NCBI GenBank assembly: GCA_015179025.1
Contig: WHUX01000176.1
Coordinates: 46,077 to 110,076 of the forward strand
DNA: 64,000 nucleotides
From: Terfezia claveryi
Taxonomy: Eukaryota; Ascomycota; Pezizomycetes; Pezizales; Pezizaceae
Direction: 5' to 3'
Of this stretch, positions 46,464 to 57,300 are shown piece after piece (position 1 is the stretch's first letter; every line of letters begins with the position of its first letter). Under the pieces are notes generated by a model. That model was not told the DNA's origin. It was given only the letters and a program-made list of their open reading frames with translations, and searched no databases. Made by a program: the position numbers and the translations under genes.

Positions 46464-48640
46464 TTGTCTTTGTCTGTATTTTCTGTTTCTTCCGCTTCTT
46501 TTGTTGTTGAGGAATCTCGCTTGTTCAGCGAGCATTTTGTTGTATCTATCTCTCTCAATATCAATGATAGAACAATCACCATATCAGACCTCATAGATTG
46601 TGGAGCTTCAGGAATTGCATTCGTTGACCAGGCCTTTGTTAGTAAATTTTCCATACCCATGTTAAAGCTAAAAACCCCCGTGTTCTGGATGTCATCGACG
46701 GTCGACCCATCTCCTCAGGGGATATCACCGTTATCGCGTGCGTGCCTGCCCTGGTCGGGGATCACTTCGAAGCCCTCCCGATGTTTGTGACTAAGCTTAA
46801 ATACCCGATTGTGCTCGGAATCCCGTGGCTAAGAATGCATGATATATCGGTCAGCTTCGGCTCTTCTACCCTGTAGTTCAATAGCCAGTTTTGCAAAAAA
46901 CACTGCGGGAATCCGAAGTCCACCGTTACTGGGCTGTATGCTATACCAATTCTCCTGTTTCCCCTATGCCCCCAGTTTCCCCTGTGCCCCCAGTTTCCCC
47001 TGTGCCCCCGGGTCCCAAAAACCTCTGAATGTTAGCTTCATAGGGGCAGGGGCTTTCGCTTACCTCACCAGGAGGCACAAGCTGAAGGCTCATACCCTGT
47101 CTATATATGAGGTGAACCTGGAAATCAACAAGATGCGGCCTAAGGAGAAGTGGAAGGCCATGGTCCCGGATGAATACCACGAATTCATCAACCTGTTCTC
47201 GGAAAAGCCCACAGAAAAACTCGTACCCTACTGGCCATATGACCATACGATTCCGCTGGTAGAGAGTAAGACCCCTCTCTATGGGCCCCTCTACGGAATG
47301 TCCCAGTTGGAGCTGAAAGCTTTGAAGAAATACTTGGAGGAAAACCTCAACAAGAGCTTCATTTGCCACAGCTCCTCACCAGCGGGTGCCCCAGTGCTTT
47401 TTGTGAAGAAATCGGACGGCTCTCTCCGGTTGTGTGTCAATTACTGGGGCCTAAACGAGATAACGGTCAAAAACAGGTACCCCCTACCCCTAATCCAGGA
47501 GACATTAGCCAGGCTCTCCAAGGCCAAATGGTTCACCAAACTAGATTTGAGAGGGGCATACAACCTGGTAAGGATTGCAGAGGGGAAGGAGTGGAAAACT
47601 GCCTTCCGAACTCGTTATGGCCACTTTGAGTACAATGTCATGCCCTTCGGCTTAACTAATACCCTGGCCTCTTTCCAACACTTTATCAATGACACCCTAC
47701 GAGACTTCTTGATATGTTCTACACGGCTTACCTCGACGATATCTTGATTTATTCAGATACCCTCGCAAAACACAAGATTCATGTCTGGCAGGTGTTGGAA
47801 AAGCTGGAGCAAGCCGGATTGTTCCTCAAGCCCGAGAAATGCGAGTTTCATGTGCAGGAGGTCAAGTATCTGGGGCTAATCATCACCATGGAGGGAATCA
47901 GGATGGACCCTGCCAAGGTCACCGCTGTCCAGAACTGGGAAACCCAGCGAATCTTAAGGACATCCAGGCATTCCTGGGGTTCGCCAACTTTTACCAGCGT
48001 TTTATCCTGGGATATTCGAAGATCGTAGCCCCCCTTACTGCCCTGACCAAAAAAGACCGGCACTTCGACTGGAATCTAGAAGCCCAATCTGCCTTCCAGA
48101 ACCTCAAGGAAGCCTTCTACTCAGTACCAATCCTGGCCCACTTTGACTTAGACAGCGAATGTATCATGGAAACTGATGCCTCCGACTATGTTTCCATGGG
48201 GATCTTGTCTCAGTATGTCAACGGCATCTTCCACCTAGTGGCCTACTTCTCGAAAAAGCACTCCCCGCCGAGTGCAACTACGAGATCTACGACAAGGAGT
48301 TGATGGCCATCGTGTGAGCATTCGAGGAGTGGAGGCCACATCTGGAGTCAGCTAAGGGGATTATCGAGGTGTTGTCCGATCATAAGAACCTTGAGTATTT
48401 CACCACTACCAAATGCTTAATCGACGGCAGGCCAGGTAGTCGGAGTTCTTATCTCGGTTCAACTTCAAGATCAGTACCGGCCAGGTAAGGCTGGTGGGAA
48501 ACCGACGCCTTGACTAGGAGATCAGGTGACCTCCCTAAAGAGGGGGATGAAAGGCTAAAATACCAAAATAGGTAGTATTAAAGCCCGAAAACCTTGATCT
48601 GGCAGCCAACATTCAAGCTAAGGCTGATGCGGAAGCTGAG
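46464..48640 (+). pseudogene. D4 protease, reverse transcriptase and RNase H
   Basis: The protease motif DLIDCGASGIAFVDQAF is at about 46590-46640 (Asp-Cys-Gly instead of Asp-Ser/Thr-Gly). A frameshift follows near 46675, then [17 protein letters not shown]. The reverse transcriptase is long and open in 46839-47747: [58 protein letters not shown]; after another shift YLDD lies at 47729-47740. RNase H follows with [15 protein letters not shown] and a frame loss near 48290. Three 18-bp repeats of CCAGTTTCCCCTGTGCCC type lie at about 46970-47015. Confidence 0.85.
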
Positions 48641-48675
48641 GCGAGGCTGTCGGGGAAGCCGACCTCTGACAACTA

Positions 48676-49836
48676 GTGAGACAGGCTTACGAAGGAGACC
48701 CTCTAGTCAGAGAGATCATCGCCGCAGTGGATTCCGGCCAGCGCCACCACCCCAAGATTTCCCTGGCCGAGTGTACAGTACAGGAGGGCCTCCTCTATCA
48801 CCTCGAATGGCTCTATATACTGGAAGGTGGAGGGTTACGCCTGAGGCTGATCAAGGAACACCACGATACCCTGGTGGCGGTCACCCTGGAGTAGCAAAGA
48901 CGTTAGAGCTCCTGGCTAGGGAATACACCTGAATTGACCAGCGGAAGGATGTGGAGTGGTACGTACGGAACTGCCATGTTTGTAAGCGTGCTAAGCCCAT
49001 CCGCCATGCCCCATATGGCACCTTAAAGCCCTGGACATCCCAGATCGGCCATGGCTGCACTTGACTATGGACTTTGTAACAGGGTTGCTAGAAGATTTGG
49101 GGTTAATGCCATCTTGATGGTGGTAGATCGATTGACGAAGATGAGGCATGTTATACCTTGCCGGGATACCTGCTCTGCCCCAGAGTTAGCCAATCTCTAC
49201 CTCAATAATGTATTCCGATACCATGGCCTTCCTGAGTCGATCGTATCTGACCGTGGCCCTCAGTTTACCTTAGAATTCTGGCAAGCCTTCTGTGAACTTC
49301 TGGGGATCAAAGTATGCCTGTCAATGGCATATCACCCCCAGACGGATGGCCAATCGGAGAGGATAAACGCCATTATGGAGCAATATCTGCAGGCCTTTGT
49401 CAATTACCAGCAGGATACCTGGGTTTCATTGCTGGTCTCCTGCGAATTCGCTGCGAACAACCAGTTCTCGGAGTCCTCCAAAACCTCTCCTTTCCTGGCT
49501 AATTACGGTTGGCACCTCCGGTTCGTGGATGCCCTGGCGCCCCTGCAAAAAGCCCACCCCCCACATAAGGAGTTCGCAGTTGGAATCGCTGAACTCCACC
49601 ATACCCTAAAAGTGGAGCTGGGATATGCGCAAGCCCAGCAAGCTGTGTATGCCAACGGATCACGGTTGCTAGCCTCCAGATATCAGCCAGGAGACAAGGT
49701 GTGGCTTTCCAGCCGGCACTTCCGAACAGAATGCCCCTCCCGCAAGCTTGATCATAAATTCCTGGGACCTTTTGAGGTATTGGCAGCTATGGGAACTCAC
49801 ATCTATCGATTGAGGTTTCCCAAAGATATCAAATAA
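48676..49836 (+). pseudogene. D4 integrase
   Basis: Zinc-binding region: GGGHPGVAKTLELLAREYT then RNCHVCKRAKPIRH (HHCC readable across a frame change near 48880). The catalytic core is in one open frame from 49051: LMVVDRLTKMRHVIPC, ESIVSDRGPQFTLEFWQAF and AYHPQTDGQSERINAIMEQY, giving Asp, Asp and Glu. The C-terminal GPY/F module KFLGPFEVL lies at about 49757-49785. This is the most intact enzyme domain of the D family. It would insert the cDNA into chromatin. Confidence 0.87.
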
Positions 49837-49924
49837 CACCCAGTCATCCATGTCTCCAAGATCGAGCCTGCCGCTAGTGACCCTCTACCAAACCAAGAAC
49901 ACCCCCCCCTCCTCCTGTAGTTAT

Positions 49925-50116
49925 CGAAGGTGAGGAGGAATAGGGGGTGGAGGAAGTGCTGGACTCCTGAAGAAGATATAGGCGCCTATAATATAAGGTC
50001 AAATGGCTGGAGGATGAGGAGACGACCTGGTAACCAGCCGAAGATCTAGAAAACGCACAGGACTTGGTCACCCTGTTCCACCAGCATTACCCCCGGAAAC
50101 TCCGCCCTGCCCAATG
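49925..50116 (+). pseudogene. D4 chromodomain
   Basis: After a frame change from integrase, the strand reads VEEVLDS*RRYRRL*YKVKW then LEDEETTW*PAEDLENAQDL. The Y-KVKWL-TTW-P-EDL pattern is a chromodomain. Four stops (TAG, TGA, TAA, TAA) are present, at least two at positions where CAA would be expected. The homologous part in D2 (22260-22400) is more eroded. Confidence 0.8.
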
Positions 50117-50298
50117 ATGTTCTGTCGTCCTGGCATTGGTTATTAGAGTTATTATTGTCATTGTTGTCATGGTTATTGTTGGTACGTACTTCCGGCGTTG
50201 GGGTTGTGTTATGGGTTATTGGTTATTCACCTATCTTGTTTGTTTGTTTTTTCCCCTTGCCTAGTGTCGCTGGGGGTTTGAGCCTAAAGGGGGGATAG

Positions 50299-50797
50299 TG
50301 TCACAACCATCCTTTCCTAGCCGGGTTTGAGAGTCAGACGGGATTCCGTCAGACTCTCGTTATTGTTGCTTGATATCGTTGTTATCTCTGTTCCCGAGAT
50401 AAGGGGTCTCGGGAACCTTATTCCTTCCAGTGGCTTTGGCTAGGAAGGAAGCCTGTATATATAGCTTGCTCTCTCCGCCCTCTCATTGGATCCCCATCTA
50501 ACGTCTTGTATATCCAATACAGGACCTTGCCTCTCCCAGTACTTGTGCACCTCCCTTGTGCACCCCCCCTTATCTCGTGAACCACTCTGCAGCACAGCTG
50601 CCTCCCTCCGACACATATGGCAACTGCCTCCTCGTGTCTCGTGCCCCTTGCCCTCTGCCTCTCTCGCCCTCACTGTTGCCCCCGTCCTAGCCTTTTCCCC
50701 TAGTCACACACGTAGCATTCCTACGTGTGTGTCACCCTAGCCTTGCCCTTGCCCCGGCGTACCCCTTGGTCGCCTTGTTCCCGGAGCCCTCATTACA
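50299..50797 (+). repeat. 3' LTR of D4
   Basis: TGTCACAACC...CATTACA, 499 bp, nearly identical to 44767-45266. The purine tract AAAGGGGGGATAG precedes it. It carries the inverted repeat GAGAGTCAGACGGGATTCCG / TCAGACTCTC at about 50329-50358. Confidence 0.9.
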
Positions 50798-50802
50798 CAG
50801 AT

Positions 50803-50956
50803 GGACAATCGGAAATTATAAACAAAGAAATTCTACAAGTAGCAAGAGCCTATAAAACCGAAGGATTTGATTAGCTACAGAAACTACTAGAGATATAGTT
50901 GAAACTTAACTCTAGGTATAATACCATTAGACAAAATAGCCTCTTTTCTATACTAT
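50803..50956 (+). pseudogene. E2 integrase, second segment
   Basis: Directly continues 44766: GGACAATCGGAAATTATAAA encodes GQSEIINKEILQVARAYK, including the catalytic Glu of the integrase core, then EGFD*LQKLLEI. It is cut again at 50956 by E3. Together the three E2 segments show the original order. Confidence 0.8.
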
Positions 50957-51634
50957 TGTAATGAATGGTACTAGACAGTATTCATTCGGTACCGTTTATA
51001 CAATCTATATCCGTAGGCACGGACGTTTGTGTATTTCGGTTCTGCTGAGGTAAGACCTCACAAGGGTAGGGAGATTACTATATGGGACGTTCCCGAAGGG
51101 AACAGTAATTAACTGGTGTAATCTATCTTATATGATTTGTGCTATCTAAGCTATATGATCTTGATCTGATCGAATATAGGCTTGCTTGCTCTGAAGGCTT
51201 GCTTCGTTGCTTCTTGTCTTTCTGTGGATTCCAGAGGGAATCCAGCGGCCTATTTATACTCCTCTGAGATCTGATGACTAAGGAAATAAATACAATAAAG
51301 GGTGGCACACCAGAAGGTGGTGCGCTGTACAAAAGGGGTCATGTGGCCATAGTAATGAGTCACACGCTATAAACGATGGTCATGTGGCCATAGTAATGAG
51401 TCACACGCCTTAAACAGAGGTCACACGGCCATAATGAGGGTGTCTTTATATGGCAAGTACCATGGAACTTCCCATGGCAGATTCCGCGTGCTATGGACGC
51501 TTATAAAGCAATAGGAGGTGGTAGAAGGCTAGTCCTTCAACCGAGAGGCTTAGTTACATAATATAGTAGTAATATAGGAAATACAAAAGTATATAATCAA
51601 TTATATAAGCAATGAAACAATGTTCTCCATTACA
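50957..51634 (-). repeat. 3' LTR of E3
   Basis: On the minus strand TGTAATGGAGAACATTG... to ...CCATTCATTACA. It contains repeated GGTCATGTGGCCATAGTAATG units (51338-51400) and a TATTTATACT box near 51250 that could be the core promoter. The purine tract TGTGGGGAAG precedes it (51635-51650 region). Confidence 0.88.
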
Positions 51635-51659
51635 CTTCCCCACATAGAAGGATTTCCTA

Positions 51660-53334
51660 TCCTTACTTCTTTCGCTCTGCCATATTGGTTTCCATACGTC
51701 CTAAGATTTGATGCATTGTTAATACATTAGCATTAATATGAATATCCTTAGTGTTTCTTGACTCATGATTCTATCTTGTTCTTGTTGGATGAGAGCTCGG
51801 GTCTCATCTCTGGTTCGTGGTCCTTGTTTTCTTTAGTCCTTCGACGTCTCTTGAATGTATCTTCCATGCTTCCGGTCGTCCAGAAGTCTTGAAGAATTTC
51901 GGTGGTGATATCCTTGGCGTTTACTCAGGAATCATATTTAGGAGTGTATCTAGCCATCTGACCTTATATTGTCTTTCTCCAGTTCGAGGAGCTGTTCTGA
52001 ATTCTAATACCTTTTCAACTTCATAACGATCTCTTGAATTGGTCCTGGTTCCTGAGATTGTCTATGAGGGAACTGGGTAGGATCGTTTTTATAGTATGGT
52101 TTGAGTTTGCTAATATGAAAAGTATTATATATGAGGTGGAGGTAGGTTGACTGGATAGGTCTAGGCTATAGTTATTGCGTTTCCGATTACTGAAATAATG
52201 GGAAATGGGCCTAGCCATTTTGGTTTGAGTTTGGGTGAGACATTCGATAGGTTGATATTTTCTGAGGAAGCATAACTGTTGTCCGACTGAAAATTTGGCT
52301 GTATTGGTAGTCGTTTGTTCGCTTGAGATCTTGAGTCTTCTTGGCGTCATATAGGTTTTTAGACGTTACCTCATGACGTTCATTTGCGGTACATATGCAT
52401 TAATGGGGTATGGAAGTATCGATACGCCAAGATGTGCATTAAATCCAAATAGTGTGGAAAAGGGACTATTCTGTCTAGCGGCTTATACCTAGAGTTAAGT
52501 TTCAACTATATCTCTGGTAGTTTCTGTAGCCAATCAAATCCTTCGATTTTACAGGCTCTTGCTACTTGTAGAATTTCTTTGTTCACAATTTCCGATTGTC
52601 CGTCTGCACGTGGATGATATGCGGTGGACGGTTCCAACTTGATTCCTTTATTCCTAGCCCAATCTTGAAAGTGCGTTGACATAAAAAGAGTGTCGCGGTC
52701 AAAAACAATACAGAAAGGGTATCCCATAGTCGGACTACATGAGTATCAAAGGTAGCAGTACATTGTTCTGCTGTGAAATTATCTGAGACAGGAATAAGAA
52801 ACTTGAATCCTGATTGTCTATCGACAATCGTCCAAAGTCGTGAAATACAAACTACATGATCTTCTTCAACAGGAATATTCGGGTACAAAATTGAACACTT
52901 AGTAAACACAGGTGCTACTTTAAGAAAATCCATCGATATGTCAGTCCATGGCCTGCTTGGTACATGTAATGGGGTTACGAGTCCAAGTGGCGCCTTGTTG
53001 GAATACTTTGTCCGTTGACAAGTATCACAACTTCTGATATAGTCCTTAGTTGGTTCTGCAAAGGACTGGCAATCATATCGGTCAGTAAATATTTCATCGT
53101 TTTTTCAATGCCACCATGAGCGGTTGCTTCATGTGCATCTTTAATAACCAATTCGAGATAGTTCTTACCTTCGATGTTAAAGGTAGAGGGCAAGACTAGT
53201 CTCCATTGTCCTTGTCGGTTCTTGACATACAAAAATCCGTCTTTTCTTCTATGATCCTTACGATTCACAAAGGTATCATAATAGTTCTTCCAGATAGGAC
53301 ATACTCTCATGCATGATTGATATGCGGCTTTCAT
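51660..53334 (-). pseudogene. E3 integrase with C-terminal chromodomain
   Basis: Reading leftward: zinc-binding HEATAHGGIEKTMKYL and SCDTCQRTKYSNKAP (frame change between), PRPWTDISMDFLKVAPVF, then VCISRLWTIVDRQSGFKFLI, FCIVFDRDTLFMSTHF and ADGQSEIVNKEILQVAR. The DDE set is complete across two frames (52933-52583 and 52727-52506). The C-terminal module follows (52350-52021). At about 52025-51895 a chromodomain reads YEVEKVLEFRTAPRTGERQY, KVRWL, then after one missing base GYTPKYDS plus stop. Integration into heterochromatin is expected from the domain. Confidence 0.83.
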
Positions 53335-54485
53335 ACCTGTTCCTTGGTCAAGCCAGTGTGTGATGAAGTAGTCCTTGTCGTCTTCCCATCCGTCGCTGAT
53401 GTGTTTCTCTTCAATGAGCTTGTTGAGGGTCGGTTCGATCCTTGTGTTGAAGTCATTGATGGTGGGTTTCTTCTCCTTGCATGTAGAAGCATTATGTCCT
53501 GAGAACTTACAGAAATCACAACGCTGTCTGGAGGTCTTGGTATCTTGAATGAAAGAGGGTAATCTTCGTCAATGGCTACTCGCTTTTTAGAACGAGTGGT
53601 GACGGCGGCGGTGTTGATTGGAATTGCGTTACTGCTGCTAGCAGTTGCAGCTGGTTGTTGAGGTGCATTCCATGGTTGTTGTGGGGCAACAGGAGTATTC
53701 ATGATCTCCTGTTCCATTTGTCGGTTGGTCATCTGTTCGGTAGGGTTACTGAACTGAATGCTGGGTTGGAGAGTGGGTTGTGTCGGCTTGTTGGCAATCC
53801 ATCTTTTTGCCCATTCTCCGATTTCCTGGATAGCTTCTTCACGGCTGAGAGCTGGTGGAGGTGGATAAGCTGGCGTTTGTTGTACTGGTGCTAGTTCCTT
53901 TTGAGGCTCATTTGCGGCTAGGATATGCGCAATACGAGTCGTAAGGAATTCCTTCTCCTTCTTAAGAACTGAGGCTGTCAGGTCACAGTTCAAACTGCCA
54001 TGTCCGTGGTGGTTGCAGATTGCACATGTTTCGACGGTGAACATGCGGTTGTTCATGGCGTGGGAGCTGCCATGAACTGGACAGTAAAAATCACGGCAAA
54101 AGGACCAGTGCATCCTTTTGTGTTGTTGCCAATTGCTATGAGCCAGGTCGATAGCAATTTCTTTCGCTTCTTCAGGAGCGAGGGTATTTTGTTGTGCGTT
54201 TTCAGAAGATGGAGGCCTATATCTTAGTCCAAGAACTGTTAAGGGTTTGTTCTTGTTTATATTGGGTACACGATCATACCCGCTGAAAACTTCTTCTGGT
54301 ATAGTGGATAGAGTCTCATCGTCTGAGGACTCTTCTTCCTTCATCATGTCATATTCGCTTTCTTCATCCTGGATGCCCTCGAAGTATGGACAGAAGATAT
54401 GGTGTCCAAGTTCTTCGGCTCTTCCACGACATTTGTTGAAGTCGCAGTCGACATGCTTGAAATTGATAGCTCCGCGAGAAACCAT
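53335..54485 (-). pseudogene. E-family pol spacer with two CCHC knuckles (384-codon frame)
   Basis: A long frame between RNase H and integrase (54485 to 53331), where Gypsy elements normally have only a short tether. It holds a Cys/His cluster (CDFNKCRGRAEELGHHIFC), an acidic stretch (EEESSDDETLS), CRDFYCPVHGSSH, a perfect knuckle CAICNHHGHGSLNC at 53985-54026, a Pro/Gln/Thr-rich linker, a basic patch (RSKKRVAIDED) and, one base out of frame, a second perfect knuckle CDFCKFSGHNASTC at 53478-53519. The E2 copy has the same arrangement in degraded form. Role unknown; nucleic-acid binding or tethering is my inference. Confidence 0.75.
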
Positions 54486-54523
54486 ATTGTTCTGAGTAGA
54501 GGTTTCTGGTGAGTGGAAAGTTC

Positions 54524-56018
54524 TTAAAGCATTGGTAGAGATGTTGCGGTTGTAGGTATGGTTAGGAGGATCGATGCTGTTGGAATATAATCGTCCTCGG
54601 TGGTGGGAGTGTCCAAGTATTTATGCTTTCTTGATAGAGCGTCTGCTATCAAATTTTCCTTTCCTGCGGTATGCTGTATGTCTGTATCAAATTCCATTAG
54701 GTAATCTTGCCATCGCCTCAATTTTTGACTTGCAGGCGTTTGAGTATGGAAGGTTACTAATGGTTTGTGGTCGGTAAGGATAGTGAACTTGTGACCTCTC
54801 AATTGTGCTTCAAAAAATTTTAATGAGTCAATAATCGCTAATAATTCTTTTGAAAGGTAGGATAATTGAGTTGTGCTGGATTAAATTTTCTAGAGTGGAA
54901 GCATGATGGTCTGATGTGCGTCAACGGTCCTTGACCTATCCAAGATCCTAGTCCTACATCACTAGCATCACAGACTAAATATTTGGGTTCAGTAGATTCA
55001 TTATTCCAGGGTTTTAAAACATGTGGGGAATTCACGAGTTCCTTGAGTTTTTCAAACGCTGCGTTATGAGTATCTGTCCATTCCCATTTCTTTGTTTCTC
55101 CTTGCAGTTCTGACAGGGTGCTTGCATACGATGCCAAGTCAGGAATAAATCTGCTGAGATAATTAACGATTCCAAGGAATCCTCTAAGATCCTTTTTTCT
55201 TGTAGGAGTTGGAAATGTTAATATAGTAGTCCTCTTCTTCGGGTCTACATGTAATCCATCTGATGTCAAAACGTGTCCTAAGATTTCCAATCTTGGAGTA
55301 AAGAACTGGCATTTGCTTTCTTTGAGATAAATTTCTCTCCTGTAGACGTTGAAGTACTTTCTTCAATAATTCTACATGTTCTTCATACGTTTTAGAGAAT
55401 ATAATAATATCATCAATATAGATGATTAAATTTTTATAGACCATGTCCTTAAAAATTTCATGCATAACGCGAACCATGGTAGCAGGTGCGTTACGATCCC
55501 CTTGTTGCATAACTCTACTTCTGAAATATCCCATGTGACATAAAAAGGTAGAGTGTTGCTCAGATTCTTCATCGTTCCTGATATTAAAAAATCCGTCGGC
55601 TAAGTCGACCTTAGTCCAAATGGGATTCTCCGCTACTAGTTCAATTGCTTCATTAATATCTGGCAATGGGGTGTGGTCCGGTTCGACGGCTAAATTGCGG
55701 TCTCGACAGTCATTGACATGTCGGCTTCTTCCGGTTTATCTCGTTTAGGGATAGTGAACATGACTACAGCATTTGTGTCATTTTCTACTCTATATATCGA
55801 CCTGATGCTTCTTCTTCGACTAATTTGTCATGGATTTGTTGTCTAAATCGATGTCCTGAGGGTCGCCATTTTGGTATCCAAGTAGCTCCTGCTTTTGGTT
55901 TGATAGAGTGATTAATTTTTCTTAGTGGCGGTAATTCCCGTGGAATTGTCTTGGGAAATAATAAGGGAAACTCCGTTACAGGGTTGAATTGTTTCTGTAC
56001 CGTAGAAACAGCTGTCAC
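54524..56018 (-). pseudogene. E3 reverse transcriptase and RNase H
   Basis: Reading leftward from 56018: a linker with PLLFPKTIPRELPPLRKINH, ATWIPKWRPSGHRFRQQI and KLVEEEASGRYIE. The palm has IWTKVDLADGFFNIRND, then YIDD at 55409-55420. The thumb/connection is ILGHVLTSDGLHVDPKKRTT, GFLGIVNYLSRFIPDLASY. RNase H is YLVCDASDVGLGSW, then FTILTDHKPLVTFHTQTPAS and IADALSRKHKYLD. Frames change near 55700, 55340 and 54840; the change near 55340 equals two missing bases compared with E2. Confidence 0.85.
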
Positions 56019-57300
56019 GAGTTCTCTTTCTGAATCGGTTTCTCTGCGTCACTAATATTTTCCCAATTATCCGGTTCACTATAATCTGTGACTGATTCAC
56101 AGCTGACCTGTGTATACGCTGATCTTATACCATTCGCCATGGTTCTAGATCCCTTCCATACACTTAGCTGGAATCGTGGAATGTTTTCCGGTTGGATAGT
56201 AACTGGTTCCTGATGGGCAGGAATTATTGCTCGCACTTTGCTGAGAGCAGGTTCTCCTAGTATCATGTCCCATCCAGTCAAATGAGCTACATAGAACGTT
56301 CGTTCTTCTACATAACCTATCCAATCAAGTTTGATAGTACAAGCTTTGTCTATCGTTCCTTTTGAGCCTTTAATTGCAGTACTTAATGATTTCTTCTCGA
56401 TACTTCTAGTCGGTATTTTGTACAGGTGTACAAATTGAGAATTGATTAAGTCTCCTCCCTTCGTTTGGAGATCAATTAAAGCTAGTGCGGGGTGTTCGTT
56501 AGCTTTAACGAATACCTTGCTAAAATCTGGTACCTGTCTTGACAAGGGTCGTTCCTTGATTTTATCCTTGTTGTTTTTATCCTTGGTGGCTATCGGCATA
56601 GCTAAATCTTGTGCGGCTGTACGCATGGGTACCTTATTTTTTCGTTTCCTACAGTCCTTGTAGGAGTGTCCAGGGTTCCAACACCATAGACATTTCTTGT
56701 CTTTAATTAATTGCATCTTCGTCTTCTGATCCAATTTTTTTGTGATGGTGTCCCAATCTGAGTCCTTCCGATTTTCTGTGTTGGGTTTGGTGTTGGGATT
56801 GCTGCTAGGATTAAATCCTGTTTTTTGTCGTTGATTCTGGTCCCTGCGTGGACCGTGACTTCGATTTTCATTCCGAGGGTGTTGTCGTCGGGATGTATTT
56901 GTTGTGGATGGTGGGGCAATATCCTTTTTGGAAGCTTCATATGACTCCGCTTGATGTACGAGCTGATCATATGACCATTCTTCTTTGATTAAAGGAATTA
57001 ATGTAGCTGACATATATGGCGGCAGGTGATTAAGAAACTTTCTTCTTTTTACTTCCTGCGATATTGATTGTTTGCCATCCTTGTCAATCAATTTGATTTG
57101 CATTTCAGTAAGCCAGTTGGCAAACTGTTTGATTCCCATGTGACGTCCGTCCTTGTATGGTGTGGCTGTCTCCCATCGTTTCCACAAAATGTCCTTACTA
57201 GTAGAGGGTATCAGAAAATCCCTTAGCGCTAGTATGAATCCAAAGAATGTCGCATTCTTTCCTTTTTCTCTTAGGAATTGATTATAAGTAGTGAGGCGCT
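56015..57300 (-). pseudogene. E3 gag core, nucleocapsid knuckle and protease
   Basis: One open frame. The gag core (TTYNQFLREKGKNATFFGFI, IPSTSKDILWKRWETATPY, RKFLNHLPPYMSATLIPL) is followed by a basic linker and the knuckle CLWCWNPGHSYKDC (CX2CX4HX4C) at 56651-56692. The protease lies at 56450-56473: ALIDLQTKGGDLINSQFVHL, where the usual Asp-Ser/Thr-Gly-Ala is replaced by Asp-Leu-Gln-Thr-Lys-Gly-Gly; then WDMILGEPALSKVRAIIP. The second protease block (ILGEPAL) is conserved. The frame ends at 56015, next to the reverse transcriptase. Confidence 0.8.

Larger units (their letters stand above)
44767..50797 (+). mobile_element. Full-length Gypsy chromovirus D4
   Basis: Two LTRs (500 and 499 bp), gag, protease, reverse transcriptase, RNase H, integrase and chromodomain in canonical order. 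The target duplication CAGAT is exact at 44762-44766 and 50798-50802, inside E2 integrase. The primer-binding tract starts at 45267 and the purine tract is at 50286-50298. It is the best-preserved D copy but carries stops and frame changes in every gene, so it is not autonomous now. LTR differences are few and mostly C/T. Confidence 0.92.
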
